This document shows positions 50,644 to 59,003 of a DNA stretch of 64,000 nt, one piece after another. Made by a program: the position numbers and the translations under genes. Position 1 is the stretch's first letter. Each line of letters starts with the position of its first letter. Source of the stretch: an uncultured Bacteroidales bacterium (GTDB lineage: Bacteria; Bacteroidota; Bacteroidia; Bacteroidales; UBA932); NCBI GenBank assembly GCA_900319855.1, contig ONQC01000011.1:1-64000 (forward strand). The letters run 5' to 3'. Under the pieces are notes generated by a model that did not search any database, was not told where the DNA came from, and saw only the letters and a list, made by a program, of their open reading frames with translations.

Positions 50644-52176
50644 CTACAGCCCCCAGTCGGATGCCTTGAAGGAAGACTTGGGCGCATTGGGAACGTTCGG
50701 GAAATAGGTAAATCCCGTCAGTTTCTCCAAATCGGAGACGCTCATCATCTCCTTGGAAGAGACTTTCTGCCCCTTGAGGTTGTTGGTATGGGCCCGGACG
50801 AAGGCTGCGCACTGCAGTTCGGAAGCGGAACAATCCTTCACGGCCTTGCCACTGCTGCCAGACTTGGTGCGGAGCAGCAGGTAATAGAACATGGTCGGCA
50901 TCGCCACGTCGCTGCGGCCGCCGAAACTGATGGTCTTGGGACTGACCGTATTGCCGTAACCGTCGGTATATTTCTCGAAATAGGTACCGATCACGACATA
51001 GAGGGTATCGCGGCAGACCTGCCCGTCCACCCAGTCTTCCAGGATGTTCCAGCCACCTCCGCCGGTGTTGAAACCGGAGGAAAGCTGCGGGGCGATGTTC
51101 GTATAGTAGAAGACATCCCGGTTGGTCGCCGTGGAAGAGGTCCGTTCAGCAGAGCCAAGCATGTGACCCTTGTTGCAGCCGCCGCCGGTGGATTTGCTGC
51201 TGTACTGGATGCCAGCGGGGATGTCCGGATCGCGGCGATAAGAGTCCGTCCGGTCGGCACCGCCTTCATACATGTCGTGACGCGGAGCGGCAACCCAGAC
51301 CGGGCAATGGTATTTCCCGCTGTATGCCACCGTGTAATTGCGGGCCGTCTTGCCGCCGGGGCCCTTCTCGCCGCCGGCGCACATATGATAGGCGAAATAC
51401 AGGTTGGCATCCGAGGCGCTGACCATATAGTCCCCGCTTTTCTGGATATCCATCACCGGGAGTTCGAACCAGCCGGCCTGGTTGCCCTCGGAGGGTTTGT
51501 CGCCTTCTTTCGAGGTCGTGAAGGAACGGACGGAACCGTAGAACGTGCGGATGTCATCCCCGATCTGGACCGTCACATAGGCCTTGTAATAATAGGTCTT
51601 TCCATCGCCCAGGCCGTCCAGGGTGGCCTCGAAGGAGCCACTGGCGCCGGAAGGTGTCTGGGAGGCCTGCAAGGTTTCGCCCAATTCCTGGGTCATGCCC
51701 CATTCGAATCCCGCCTCGCGGATTTCTCCGTTGGCGCCTGTGTACGAGCCATGCAGCGTCGCCTCGGAGACGGTCAGTCCTTCGGCCGAGCCGGTCGTCA
51801 CCGTGGCCTTCGGGGCTTCCTTGGGCTTGCCGGCCTGCGTCAGCTTGACGATGGAGGAAGCGCTGCCGGATTTGCCCGTCACGGTGATGATGCGTTCGGT
51901 TTCCTGCGGGTTGGCGCCCCAAGACATGGCGATGCCCTCGGTGTCACCGCTGCCGGAAGGCTTCGAGAACTTCACGTCGGAAGCGTCTGCGGAAAGGGAC
52001 CAGGAGCCGCTGGCATATACCTGGATGAACTGGCTGTCCTTTTCCCCACCGATGGAAGTCTTGGGGATTACGACACGGATGCTGCCCGTCGGATCGACCG
52101 GGCCGTCGCCGGAACCACCGCAGGCCACCAGCAGGAGCGATAGCAAAGGAAGGAGATATTTCAGACGAAAGGTCAT
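50644..52176 (-). CDS. BACON-domain DNA/RNA non-specific endonuclease lipoprotein
   Basis: A 510-residue surface or periplasmic lipoprotein: MTFRLKYLLPLLSLLLVAC with Cys19. A BACON-like sandwich follows (about residues 30-115, WSLSADASDVKFSKPSG and ITVTGKSGSASSIVKLTQAG), then a fibronectin-like beta domain (about 120-215). The NUC1-type nuclease domain (about 235-510) has CNKGHMLGSAER, where His338 is the catalytic base; most relatives have DRGH. TNIAPQLSSGFNTGGGGWNILE follows, with the metal-binding Asn. The longer upstream frame was rejected because this ATG opens a clean lipoprotein signal. Confidence 0.87.
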   Translation of the reverse strand: MTFRLKYLLPLLSLLLVACGGSGDGPVDPTGSIRVVIPKTSIGGEKDSQFIQVYASGSWSLSADASDVKFSKPSGSGDTEGIAMSWGANPQETERIITVTGKSGSASSIVKLTQAGKPKEAPKATVTTGSAEGLTVSEATLHGSYTGANGEIREAGFEWGMTQELGETLQASQTPSGASGSFEATLDGLGDGKTYYYKAYVTVQIGDDIRTFYGSVRSFTTSKEGDKPSEGNQAGWFELPVMDIQKSGDYMVSASDANLYFAYHMCAGGEKGPGGKTARNYTVAYSGKYHCPVWVAAPRHDMYEGGADRTDSYRRDPDIPAGIQYSSKSTGGGCNKGHMLGSAERTSSTATNRDVFYYTNIAPQLSSGFNTGGGGWNILEDWVDGQVCRDTLYVVIGTYFEKYTDGYGNTVSPKTISFGGRSDVAMPTMFYYLLLRTKSGSSGKAVKDCSASELQCAAFVRAHTNNLKGQKVSSKEMMSVSDLEKLTGFTYFPNVPNAPKSSFKASDWGL

Positions 52177-52203
52177 CAGTTTTTCTGTTTGTTTGGTATC
52201 AGG

Positions 52204-52240
52204 CAAAGATAACAATAATCGCGGGATTGTACTATCTTTG
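52204..52240. promoter_or_regulatory. Divergent -7 boxes endonuclease / YgjP-like gene
   Basis: CAAAGATA at 52204-52211 (minus-strand TATCTTTG) and TATCTTTG at 52233-52240 form an inverted pair 21 bp apart. No TTTG elements are evident. On the plus strand transcription would start at about the GTG codon of the peptidase gene. Confidence 0.5.
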
Positions 52241-52245
52241 CCGCC

Positions 52246-52854
52246 GTGATCCAGGAAAAAACATACCACGATGTGACCGTAGGCGACGTGCTCGTCCGGC
52301 GATCCACCCGTGCCCGGCGCGTTTCGATCCGCGTCAGCGCCTCCAAGGGAATCGTCGTGACCGTCCCTTTCTGGGCTTCTTTCAAAAGCGGGCTCGCCTT
52401 CCTCGCCCTCAACCGGGAGTGGGTCATGGCCACCGTCCTCCGCCAGCAGAAAAAGCTGGCCCAAAGCGACGCGGCCACGGGAATCGCCGGCATGGACGAG
52501 GCGGAGCGCGCCGCCGAGGTGGAGCGACTCCGTGCTGAAGCGAAAGCATGGTTGCCCGGCCGGCTTCGGGAACTGGCAGACCGGTATGGATTTACCGTTG
52601 GGAAGGTGTTCATCAAACACAACAAGTCCAATTGGGGCAGTTGCTCGGTCCGGGGCAACATCAACCTGAACCTCAACCTGATGAGACTGCCGGAGGATCT
52701 TCGGAACTATGTCATGCTCCATGAACTGGCCCACCTGCGCCATGCCAACCACGGCCCGCAGTTCCATGCCCTGCTCGACGCCCTCTGCACGGATTGCACC
52801 GGCCGGAGCGCCCGCGACCTGGAGAAAGACATCCGGAAATACCGGCTGATCTAG
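52246..52854 (+). CDS. YgjP-like metallopeptidase (M48-related)
   Basis: A 202-residue protein with HELAHLRHANHGPQFH, the zinc motif HExxH (residues 159-163) plus the third ligand downstream. The N-terminal VRRSTRARRVSIRVSASKG and SNWGSCSVRGNINLNLNL are typical of the YgjP/DUF45 family, which is found beside restriction systems and elsewhere; its substrate is unknown. The start is uncertain: the GTG at 52246 lies only 6 nt after a -7 box, so the message would be nearly leaderless. GTG codons 10 and 15 are alternatives. Confidence 0.87.
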   Translation: MIQEKTYHDVTVGDVLVRRSTRARRVSIRVSASKGIVVTVPFWASFKSGLAFLALNREWVMATVLRQQKKLAQSDAATGIAGMDEAERAAEVERLRAEAKAWLPGRLRELADRYGFTVGKVFIKHNKSNWGSCSVRGNINLNLNLMRLPEDLRNYVMLHELAHLRHANHGPQFHALLDALCTDCTGRSARDLEKDIRKYRLI

Positions 52855-52893
52855 ACGCGTTCCCGCCCCAGGCAACAAAAGTTGCTGTTTCTC

Positions 52894-52925
52894 TTTGTTT
52901 TCCCGAAAAATTATTTCTACCTTTG
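52894..52925 (+). promoter_or_regulatory. Promoter of rpsO
   Basis: TTTG at 52894-52897, 20 bp, TACCTTTG at 52918-52925. The leader is about 65 nt and A+T-rich, with a CGCGACTGCGCG palindrome near 52937-52948. Confidence 0.75.
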
Positions 52926-52998
52926 CACCGCTTTTTTCGCGACTGCGCGAAATCGGCACCTAAACACCTTACATATTAACCTCAAAATTTTTTGCATC

Positions 52999-53274
52999 AT
53001 GGCTGAATACCTCATGCCGGAAAAGAAGCAAGAGATTTTCGCGAAGTACGGGAAGTCCAATACAGACACCGGTTCTCCTGAGAGTCAGGTTGCTTTATTC
53101 TCCTACCGTATCGCTCACCTCACCGAGCACGTGAAGCAGAACAAGAAAGACGTGGTTACCCGTCGTTCCCTGCTCCGCCTCGTGAGCAAAAGACGTCAGC
53201 TTCTGAACTATCTTCAGAAAGTGGACATCGAGAGATACAGGGCTATCGTCAAGGAGCTTGGTCTCCGCCGATAA
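52999..53274 (+). CDS. rpsO: 30S ribosomal protein S15
   Basis: A 91-residue protein. The ATG at 52999 gives [42 protein letters not shown] and [19 protein letters not shown] are the S15 signatures. It binds 16S rRNA helices 20-22. A terminator-like hairpin and then pnp follow, the order also seen in many other bacteria. Confidence 0.97.
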   Translation: MAEYLMPEKKQEIFAKYGKSNTDTGSPESQVALFSYRIAHLTEHVKQNKKDVVTRRSLLRLVSKRRQLLNYLQKVDIERYRAIVKELGLRR

Positions 53275-53296
53275 TCCTTCCAGGATAGGAAAACAA

Positions 53297-53337
53297 AAGG
53301 TGAGGTCGTGCGCAAACGCAGATCTTCACCTTTTTTG
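53297..53337 (+). terminator. Terminator-like hairpin between rpsO and pnp
   Basis: AAGGTGA (53297-53303) pairs with TCACCTT (53326-53332), the stem can be prolonged inward with GGTC/GATC, and six T follow. It may end rpsO messages or reduce read-through into pnp. Confidence 0.7.
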
Positions 53338-53394
53338 TTTGCAAAACCACAGGCACGCGGAACGGTTCCGCACCCCTTACATACAGACGCAATA

Positions 53395-55779
53395 ATGAAC
53401 GTAATCAAAAAGCAGATCAATCTTCCCGACGGACGGGTGATTGAAATCGAAACTGGCAAACTCGCCAAGCAGGCAGACGGATCGGCCGTCGTCAAGATGG
53501 GTGGCACCATGCTCCTCGCCACCGTAACATGCGCCAAGGAAGTCACCGAAGGTACCGACTTCCTCCCCCTCCAGGTAGACTACAAGGAGAAGTATTACGC
53601 CGCCGGGCGTTTCCCGGGCGGCTTCATGAAACGCGAAGGCAAGGCCTCCGATTATGAAATCCTCATCGCACGCCTCGTGGACCGTGCCCTCCGTCCCCTT
53701 TTCCCGGACGATTTCCACCTGGCCGTGTTCGTCAATATCTGGCTGATCTCCGCTGAGAAGGACATCCAGCCCGACGCCCTGGCCGGCCTCGCCGCCAGCG
53801 CCGCCCTCGCCGCCAGCGACCTGCCGTTCCTCGGCCCGATCTCCGAGGTCCGCGTCTGCCGCATCGACGGCCAGTTCGTCATCAACCCGACCTTCTCCGA
53901 GATGGAGCGCGCCGACCTCGAACTGATGGTCGCCGCCACCGAGGAGAACATCATGATGGTTGAAGGCGAAATGCAGGAAGTGACCGAAGACGTCATGCTC
54001 GAGGCCATCAAGTTCGCCCACGAGGAAATCAAGCGCCAGTGCCGCGTCCAGAAGGAACTCAACGAGGAGTGCGGCAAGACCGTCAAGCGTGACTATCCGC
54101 ACGACGAAGAGGACGAAGACCTGCGCAAGGCCGTCCACGAGTTCTGCTATGACAAGTGCTATGCCCTCGCCAAGAGCGCCGCGCCGAAGCAGGAGCGTAC
54201 CGAAGGTTTCGAGAAGATTAAGGCCGACTTCCTCGCCACCCTGTCCGAAGAGGACCAGGAGGCCAAGGCTGCCATGGTCGCCCGTTACTATGCCCATGAG
54301 GAGAAAGAGGCCATGCGCAACATGATCCTCGACGAAGGCGTCCGACTGGACGGCCGTACCACCACCGAGGTCCGCCCGATCTGGTGCGAAGTCGACTGCC
54401 TGCCGTGCGCCCACGGTTCCGCCATCTTCACCCGTGGCGAGACCCAGTCCCTCGCTTCCGTCACCCTCGGTACCAAGCTCGACATGAAAGAGCGCGACGA
54501 GGTCCTGATCCAGGACGAGCAGCAGTTCGTGCTCCACTATAACTTCCCGCCGTTCTCCACCGGTGAGGCCAAGGCCCAGCGTGGCGTCGGCCGCCGCGAA
54601 ATCGGCCACGGCAACCTCGCTTGGCGTGCCCTCAAGGCCGTCATGCCGACCGCCCCGGAATTCCCGTACGCCTGCCGCGTCGTTTCCGATATCCTCGAAT
54701 CCAACGGTTCCTCTTCCCAGGCTTCCATCTGCGGCGGCTGCCTCGCCCTCATGGACGCGGGTGTGAAGATCCGCAAGCCGGTCGCCGGTGTGGCCATGGG
54801 CCTGATCACCGACGCCGAGCGCCCGAACGACCGTTACGCCATCCTGACCGACATCCTCGGTGACGAGGACCACCTCGGTGACATGGACTTCAAGGTCGCC
54901 GGTACCAAGGACGGTATCACCGCCACCCAGATGGACATCAAGGTCGACGGCCTCTCCTACGAGGTCCTCGAGAAAGCCCTCGAGCAGGCCCGCCAGGGTC
55001 GTCTCCACATCATGGGCGAAATGATGAAGACCATCAGCGAGCCGCGTGAGGATTACAAGCCGTTCGTGCCGCGCATCCAGTCCTTCGAGATCCCGAAGGA
55101 ATTCATCGGAGCCGTCATCGGCAAGGGTGGTGAAACCATCCAGAAGATCCAGGCCGAGACCGGCGCCGTCATCAACATCGACGAGGTCGACGGTAAGGGT
55201 ATCGTGGACATCGCAACCAACGATGCCGACGCCATGAAGAAGGCTTACGACTGGATCCAGCAGATCTGCGCCGTCCCTGAGGTCGGTCAAGTCTACCACG
55301 GCAAGGTCGTCAGCATCCTCGACTTCGGTGCCTTCATCGAGATCCTTCCGGGCAAGGAAGGCCTCCTGCATGTCTCCGAGATCGCCTGGAACAAGACCGA
55401 GAACGTCACCGACGTGCTGACCGAAGGCCAGGAAGTCGATGTCAAGCTCCTCGAGATCGATGAGAAGACCGGCAAGATGCGCCTGTCCATGCGCGCCCTG
55501 ACCGAGAAGCCGGAAGGCTGGGTCGAGCCGAAGGCCCGTGGCCCGCGCCGCGAAAGCGGTGACCGTGGTCCGCGCCGTGAGGGCGGTGAGCGTCGCGAAG
55601 GCGGCGAGCGCCGTGGTGACCGTGGTCCGCGCCGCGAAGGTGGCGAGCGTCGTGAAGGTGGCGAGCGCCGTGAAGGTGGCGAGCGCCATTCCGAAGGCCG
55701 CGCCCCGCGCCGTCCGTTCGGCCAGAAGCAGCGTCCGCAGGCTGAAGAGCCGCAGAACAACGAGCCCGAGATCTTCTAA
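53395..55779 (+). CDS. pnp: Polynucleotide phosphorylase with an Arg/Gly-rich tail
   Basis: A 794-residue exoribonuclease. The ATG at 53395 gives [21 protein letters not shown]; the longer frame upstream runs over the rpsO terminator. Two RNase PH domains are seen ([21 protein letters not shown], and [20 protein letters not shown] in the second), then a KH domain ([21 protein letters not shown]) and an S1 domain ([20 protein letters not shown]). Residues 713-794 form a tail of repeated REGGER and RGPRRE units, about 80 residues long, ending acidic. Such tails are usually RNA-binding; its length is notable here. Confidence 0.95.
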   Translation: MNVIKKQINLPDGRVIEIETGKLAKQADGSAVVKMGGTMLLATVTCAKEVTEGTDFLPLQVDYKEKYYAAGRFPGGFMKREGKASDYEILIARLVDRALRPLFPDDFHLAVFVNIWLISAEKDIQPDALAGLAASAALAASDLPFLGPISEVRVCRIDGQFVINPTFSEMERADLELMVAATEENIMMVEGEMQEVTEDVMLEAIKFAHEEIKRQCRVQKELNEECGKTVKRDYPHDEEDEDLRKAVHEFCYDKCYALAKSAAPKQERTEGFEKIKADFLATLSEEDQEAKAAMVARYYAHEEKEAMRNMILDEGVRLDGRTTTEVRPIWCEVDCLPCAHGSAIFTRGETQSLASVTLGTKLDMKERDEVLIQDEQQFVLHYNFPPFSTGEAKAQRGVGRREIGHGNLAWRALKAVMPTAPEFPYACRVVSDILESNGSSSQASICGGCLALMDAGVKIRKPVAGVAMGLITDAERPNDRYAILTDILGDEDHLGDMDFKVAGTKDGITATQMDIKVDGLSYEVLEKALEQARQGRLHIMGEMMKTISEPREDYKPFVPRIQSFEIPKEFIGAVIGKGGETIQKIQAETGAVINIDEVDGKGIVDIATNDADAMKKAYDWIQQICAVPEVGQVYHGKVVSILDFGAFIEILPGKEGLLHVSEIAWNKTENVTDVLTEGQEVDVKLLEIDEKTGKMRLSMRALTEKPEGWVEPKARGPRRESGDRGPRREGGERREGGERRGDRGPRREGGERREGGERREGGERHSEGRAPRRPFGQKQRPQAEEPQNNEPEIF

Positions 55780-55803
55780 ACCCGGGTTCCGGTTTTAGAA
55801 GAT
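55770..55803 (+). repeat. Hairpin across the pnp stop codon
   Basis: GATCTTCTAAA (end of pnp with its TAA) can pair with TTTAGAAGATC at 55793-55803, an 11-bp perfect stem around a G+C-rich loop. The 3' arm is itself the beginning of the tandem terminator unit that follows. Confidence 0.6.
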
Positions 55804-55828
55804 CCGATATTCGTACACCCCTCCTAAA

Positions 55829-55859
55829 TCCTCCCCTTCGGGGGAGGACTTTCTTTTTT
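55829..55859 (+). terminator. pnp terminator 1
   Basis: TCCTCCCC-TTCG-GGGGAGGA, then CTTTCTTTTTT. A stable tetraloop hairpin. Confidence 0.88.
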
Positions 55860-55905
55860 AAATTTGATCGAGTTTTAGAAGATCCGATGTTCGTACATCC
55901 TTCTA

Positions 55906-55935
55906 AGTCCTCTCCTTCGGGGGAGGACTTTTTTT
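55906..55935 (+). terminator. pnp terminator 2
   Basis: AGTCCTCTCC-TTCG-GGGGAGGACT with one T-G wobble, then TTTTTT. A second copy of the same design 77 bp downstream of the first. Confidence 0.88.
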
Positions 55936-55941
55936 CGTCAA

Positions 55942-56033
55942 GTGCTCCTGCCGTCCCTGGAAATGGGACATCACGTGCAAAATAGGCCGAAAATGCTCCT
56001 GCCGTCCCCATTTTTGGGACGGCAGGAGCATTT
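55942..56033. repeat. 92-bp interspersed repeat, copy B, with a perfect 18-bp hairpin
   Basis: Gap-free match to 2107-2198. The right half (55990-56033) is a perfect 18-bp stem, from AAATGCTCCTGCC to GGCAGGAGCATTT. In this copy the left half also begins TGCTCCTGCCGTCCC, identical to the left arm of the hairpin, so the right arm has two possible partners. It lies between convergent pnp and epimerase genes, 22 bp before the latter's stop codon. Confidence 0.75.
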
Positions 56034-56054
56034 ATACCCAGATCAATAACGGTG

Positions 56055-57191
56055 TTACAACGGCAGGAGGCCGATGCCGGGGCGGTCGGGCAGGACCAGG
56101 CGGCCGCCTTCGACGGTGACGCCGGCAAAGCGGTCGTTCGAAATCAGCAGGTTGCCGTCGAGGTCCGCGAAGTCCACGGCCGGGGACAGCTGGGCGGCGG
56201 CGGAGACAGCACAGGAGGTCTCCGTCATGCAGCCGACCATGACCCGCATCCCCTCGGCCCGGGCATAGGTCAGCATCTTCCAGGCTTCCCGCATGCCGGT
56301 GCATTTCATCAGCTTGATGTTGATGCCGGAATAAGCGCCTTTGATCGCCGGGATATCGGCAAGGCGCTGGATGGATTCGTCCGCGAAGATCGGCAGCGGA
56401 CTCCGCTCCGTGATCCAGGCATTGTCCTCCAGCCGCTCCTTGGCCATCGGCTGCTCCACCATGACCACACCCTGCTCCGCCAGCCAGAAGATCTCATCCA
56501 GGGCCTTCTCCCGGTCCTTCCACCCCTGGTTGGCATCGACGGCCAGTGGCAGGTCCGTCACCTCCCGGATCGTCCGGATCATTTCCTCGTCATTCTCCAG
56601 TCCCACCTTCACCTTCAGGATGTTGAACTTGTCCGCACATTCACGGGTCTTCTCCCGGACCACATCCGCCGTATCGATCCCGATCGTAAAGGTCGTGTCC
56701 GGCGCTTTGGCCGGGTCTAGCCCCCAAAGCCGGAACCAAGGCTGTCCCAGCAGTTTGCCCACCAGGTCGTGCAGGGCAATATCGACAGCTGCCTTGGCCG
56801 CTGTATCTCCCGGAGAGAGACTGTCTACATACGAAAGAATATCCTCCAGTTGGAACGGGTCCGAAAAACGTCCCAGGTCCACCTTTTCCAGGAAGGCGCA
56901 TACACTCTCGACCGTCTGCCCCAGATACGGCGGCATCGAGGCTTCGCCGTATCCCGTAAACCCGTCATAATCAATCCGGACCTGCACATCCGGCGTCGTG
57001 GTCCGGGAATAGGAGGCCACCGTGAAAGTGTGGCGCAACTGCAGCTCATAAGGCGCCCAGGAGAGTTTCATCCGGGCTTTACCGCCAACGCGATAGGCAC
57101 GGGGCGTGGAGGGAGCGCATCCGGGAAGGCCGGCCAGGGAGAGGCCGGCGGCCGCAGCAGCGGAACCGAGAAGGAAGGATCGTCTGTCCAT
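56055..57191 (-). CDS. Exported dipeptide epimerase (enolase superfamily)
   Basis: A 378-residue enzyme. The start MDRRSFLLGSAAAAAGLSLAG resembles a Tat signal followed by a lipobox (LPGC), so it is exported. The mature part follows the muconate-lactonizing subgroup: FNILKVKVG (K-x-K general base), LAVDANQGW, VEQPM, IFADES (metal ligands) and NIKLMKC (second base). L-Ala-D/L-Glu epimerases are the closest group by memory, and they recycle murein peptides; other dipeptides are possible. It is a single gene with its own promoter. Confidence 0.85.
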   Translation of the reverse strand: MDRRSFLLGSAAAAAGLSLAGLPGCAPSTPRAYRVGGKARMKLSWAPYELQLRHTFTVASYSRTTTPDVQVRIDYDGFTGYGEASMPPYLGQTVESVCAFLEKVDLGRFSDPFQLEDILSYVDSLSPGDTAAKAAVDIALHDLVGKLLGQPWFRLWGLDPAKAPDTTFTIGIDTADVVREKTRECADKFNILKVKVGLENDEEMIRTIREVTDLPLAVDANQGWKDREKALDEIFWLAEQGVVMVEQPMAKERLEDNAWITERSPLPIFADESIQRLADIPAIKGAYSGINIKLMKCTGMREAWKMLTYARAEGMRVMVGCMTETSCAVSAAAQLSPAVDFADLDGNLLISNDRFAGVTVEGGRLVLPDRPGIGLLPL

Positions 57192-57213
57192 GAAAAGAAA
57201 GATTGGTCAGTTA

Positions 57214-57244
57214 CAAAGATAGTAAATGTCCCGCTTTCCTCAAA
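57214..57244 (-). promoter_or_regulatory. Promoter of the dipeptide epimerase gene
   Basis: Minus-strand TTTG (57244-57241), 19 bp, TATCTTTG (57221-57214). Leader about 15-20 nt. Confidence 0.72.
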
Positions 57245-57291
57245 TGCTTTCAATTTGCATACATATTCATCAATATACCGGATTATTCGCA

Positions 57292-57299
57292 TATCTTTG
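57292..57299 (+). promoter_or_regulatory. -7 box of the NhaC-family antiporter gene
   Basis: TATCTTTG at 57292-57299, 25 nt before the start codon. No strong -33 TTTG. Confidence 0.5.
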
Positions 57300-57324
57300 C
57301 AGCCTTGAATAGAACGAACACTGC

Positions 57325-58767
57325 ATGAAACCCCTTTCCCGCACCCGGATCCTCATATCCCTGATTCCCATCCTCGTCCTCATCGTCTTGCTGGCCCTGG
57401 ATGTCAGCATCTTCGGGAGCGACTCGATCCTCGGCGCCAGCCAGGTCGCCCTGCTGACGGCGGCCGGCGTCTGTATCTGGCTGTCCATGTGGCTTTTCAA
57501 GACCCCTTGGAAAGACTTTGAAAAGGCAATTTCCAGCAACATCGGCAATGTTACCACGGCCATTGTCATCCTCCTGCTGATCGGTGCGATCTCCGGGACA
57601 TGGACCATGAGCGGAGTCATCCCGACCCTGATCTACTATGGCGTGCAGATTATCTCCCCGAAAGTATTCCTGGCCACCGCCTGCATCATCTGCGCCGTCG
57701 TATCGGTCATGATCGGCAGTTCCTGGACCACCATCGCCACCATCGGTGTCGCCCTGCTCGGTATCGGCAAGGCACAGGGATTCAGCGATGGGCTGATTGC
57801 CGGCGCCATCATCTCCGGCGCCTACTTCGGTGACAAGATTTCTCCTCTTTCGGACACGACCGTCCTGGCCTCCTCCATGAACGGAGTCCCTCTTTTCAAG
57901 CACATCCGCCACCTGATGATCACCACGGTGCCTTCGATCACCATTACGCTGGTCATCTTCCTGATCCTCGGTTTCCTGCATCAGAATACGGACGCCGCAC
58001 AGATCTCCGTATATACCGAAGTCCTCGGCAGCAAGTTCAACATCAGCCTCTGGCTCTTGCTGGTACCGGTATTCACCGCCTTCCTGATTGCCCGGAAATG
58101 TCCGGCGATCATCGTACTCGGCCTCTCCACGGCCGTCGCCGCCGTCGCCGCCACCATCGCCCAGCCGCACATCATCACGGAAATCGGGGAAAAGATCACG
58201 TCCGGGAACCCGTCAAAGGTCCTTTTCGCCGGCATTGTGGAAACCATTTACAACTCTGTTTCCATCTCGACCGGACATCCGGAAGTCGACAGCCTGGTGG
58301 CCTCCCGGGGCATGACCGGCATGCTCAACACCATTTACCTGATCATCTGCGCCCTCTGCTTCGGCGGCTGCATGAACGCCAGCGGCATGCTGCGGCACCT
58401 GGCTTCCCTGCTCATCCCGCTCAGCCGCCGCCGGACCAGCCTGGTTGCCGGAACCGTAGCAACGGGGACCGTCCTCAACGGCATCGTATCGGACCAATAT
58501 CTCTCCATCATCCTGACAGGGAACCTCTACCAAGGGCTCTACAACAAAAAAGGATATGCCCCGGAACTGCTCAGCCGGTCCATTGAAGATTCGGCGACCG
58601 TCACCTCCCCCCTGTTTCCCTGGAGCAGTTGTGGTATGACACAGGCAACCATCCTCGGCGTCGCAACACTTGTTTACGCACCCTTCTGCTTCTTCAACTG
58701 GATTTCACCGCTGATGAGCATCTTCATTGCAGCGACAGGCTATAAAATCAACAAACCAAACGTATGA
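57325..58767 (+). CDS. NhaC-family sodium:proton antiporter
   Basis: A 480-residue inner membrane protein with about twelve helices. IGSSWTTIATIGVALLGIG and ISPLSDTTVLASSMNGVPLFKHI are characteristic of the NhaC family, as are the second-half SGMLRHLASLLIPLSRR and LTGNLYQGLY. It probably exchanges sodium for protons; some relatives exchange organic acids. It is monocistronic as far as seen. A perfect 20-bp palindrome spans its stop codon. Confidence 0.9.
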   Translation: MKPLSRTRILISLIPILVLIVLLALDVSIFGSDSILGASQVALLTAAGVCIWLSMWLFKTPWKDFEKAISSNIGNVTTAIVILLLIGAISGTWTMSGVIPTLIYYGVQIISPKVFLATACIICAVVSVMIGSSWTTIATIGVALLGIGKAQGFSDGLIAGAIISGAYFGDKISPLSDTTVLASSMNGVPLFKHIRHLMITTVPSITITLVIFLILGFLHQNTDAAQISVYTEVLGSKFNISLWLLLVPVFTAFLIARKCPAIIVLGLSTAVAAVAATIAQPHIITEIGEKITSGNPSKVLFAGIVETIYNSVSISTGHPEVDSLVASRGMTGMLNTIYLIICALCFGGCMNASGMLRHLASLLIPLSRRRTSLVAGTVATGTVLNGIVSDQYLSIILTGNLYQGLYNKKGYAPELLSRSIEDSATVTSPLFPWSSCGMTQATILGVATLVYAPFCFFNWISPLMSIFIAATGYKINKPNV

Positions 58768-58779
58768 TATATCATACGT
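58760..58779. repeat. Perfect 20-bp palindrome across the nhaC-like stop codon
   Basis: ACGTATGATATATCATACGT equals its own reverse complement and includes the TGA stop codon. A related A+T palindrome, TTTATCGTATGATAAA, lies at 58988-59003. Confidence 0.7.
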
Positions 58780-58785
58780 AATAAA

Positions 58786-59003
58786 CCGCGTCGGAGCTTC
58801 TCAGCTGCAACGCGGCAGATACTTGATATATGTTTTGAAAATTACGGATGAGGACTCCGTATGCAACAGATCATAAAAAGGAGGGGGTCTCCGGGCTGCC
58901 GGTTCCAACCAGGCAGGGTATTCGGAGCGACATGCCCGGAGCCTTCTCCTGCATCCCTATGCCAGCCCCCCAGCAAGCGCAGGGATGTTTATCGTATGAT
59001 AAA
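58786..59003 (+). other. Candidate structured RNA or regulatory region in a 500-bp gene-free stretch
   Basis: The gap 58768-59278 has no credible gene. Several helices can be drawn. (1) CCGCGT (58786-58791) with ACGCGG (58810-58815), or, exclusively, CGGAG and CTCA (58792-58803) with TGAG and CTCCG (58849-58859). (2) A three-level stem at 58879-58950: AGGAG/CTCCT, CTCCGGG/CCCGGAG, CTGCC/GGCAG. (3) CATCCCT/AGGGATG (58952-58987). (4) TTTATC/GATAAA (58988-59003). The part 58880-58987 is G+C-rich inside an A+T-rich gap. I could not match it to tmRNA, 6S RNA, RNase P RNA or a known riboswitch. The strand is assumed. From 59004 to 59190 I see nothing but A+T-rich sequence. Confidence 0.45.

Larger units (their letters stand above)
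55792..55935 (+). repeat. Tandem duplication of a terminator unit (two copies, 80-bp offset)
   Basis: Copy 1 (55792-55859) and copy 2 (55872-55935) share GTTTTAGAAGATCCGAT, then TTCGTACA and a UUCG-capped hairpin with a T-run. The copies differ at about ten positions, with substitutions in the hairpin arms. Confidence 0.8.

Noticed and set aside
53377-55689. A 770-codon frame antisense to pnp, ending in Ala/Thr repeats
   Set aside because: The repeats are the reverse reading of the Arg/Gly tail of PNPase; no independent evidence.
58786-59003. tmRNA, 6S RNA, RNase P RNA, cobalamin or TPP riboswitch as identity of the structured gap
   Set aside because: No tRNA-like domain or tag frame, no long single bubble hairpin, no RNase P core sequences, and the consensus boxes of the two riboswitches are absent.
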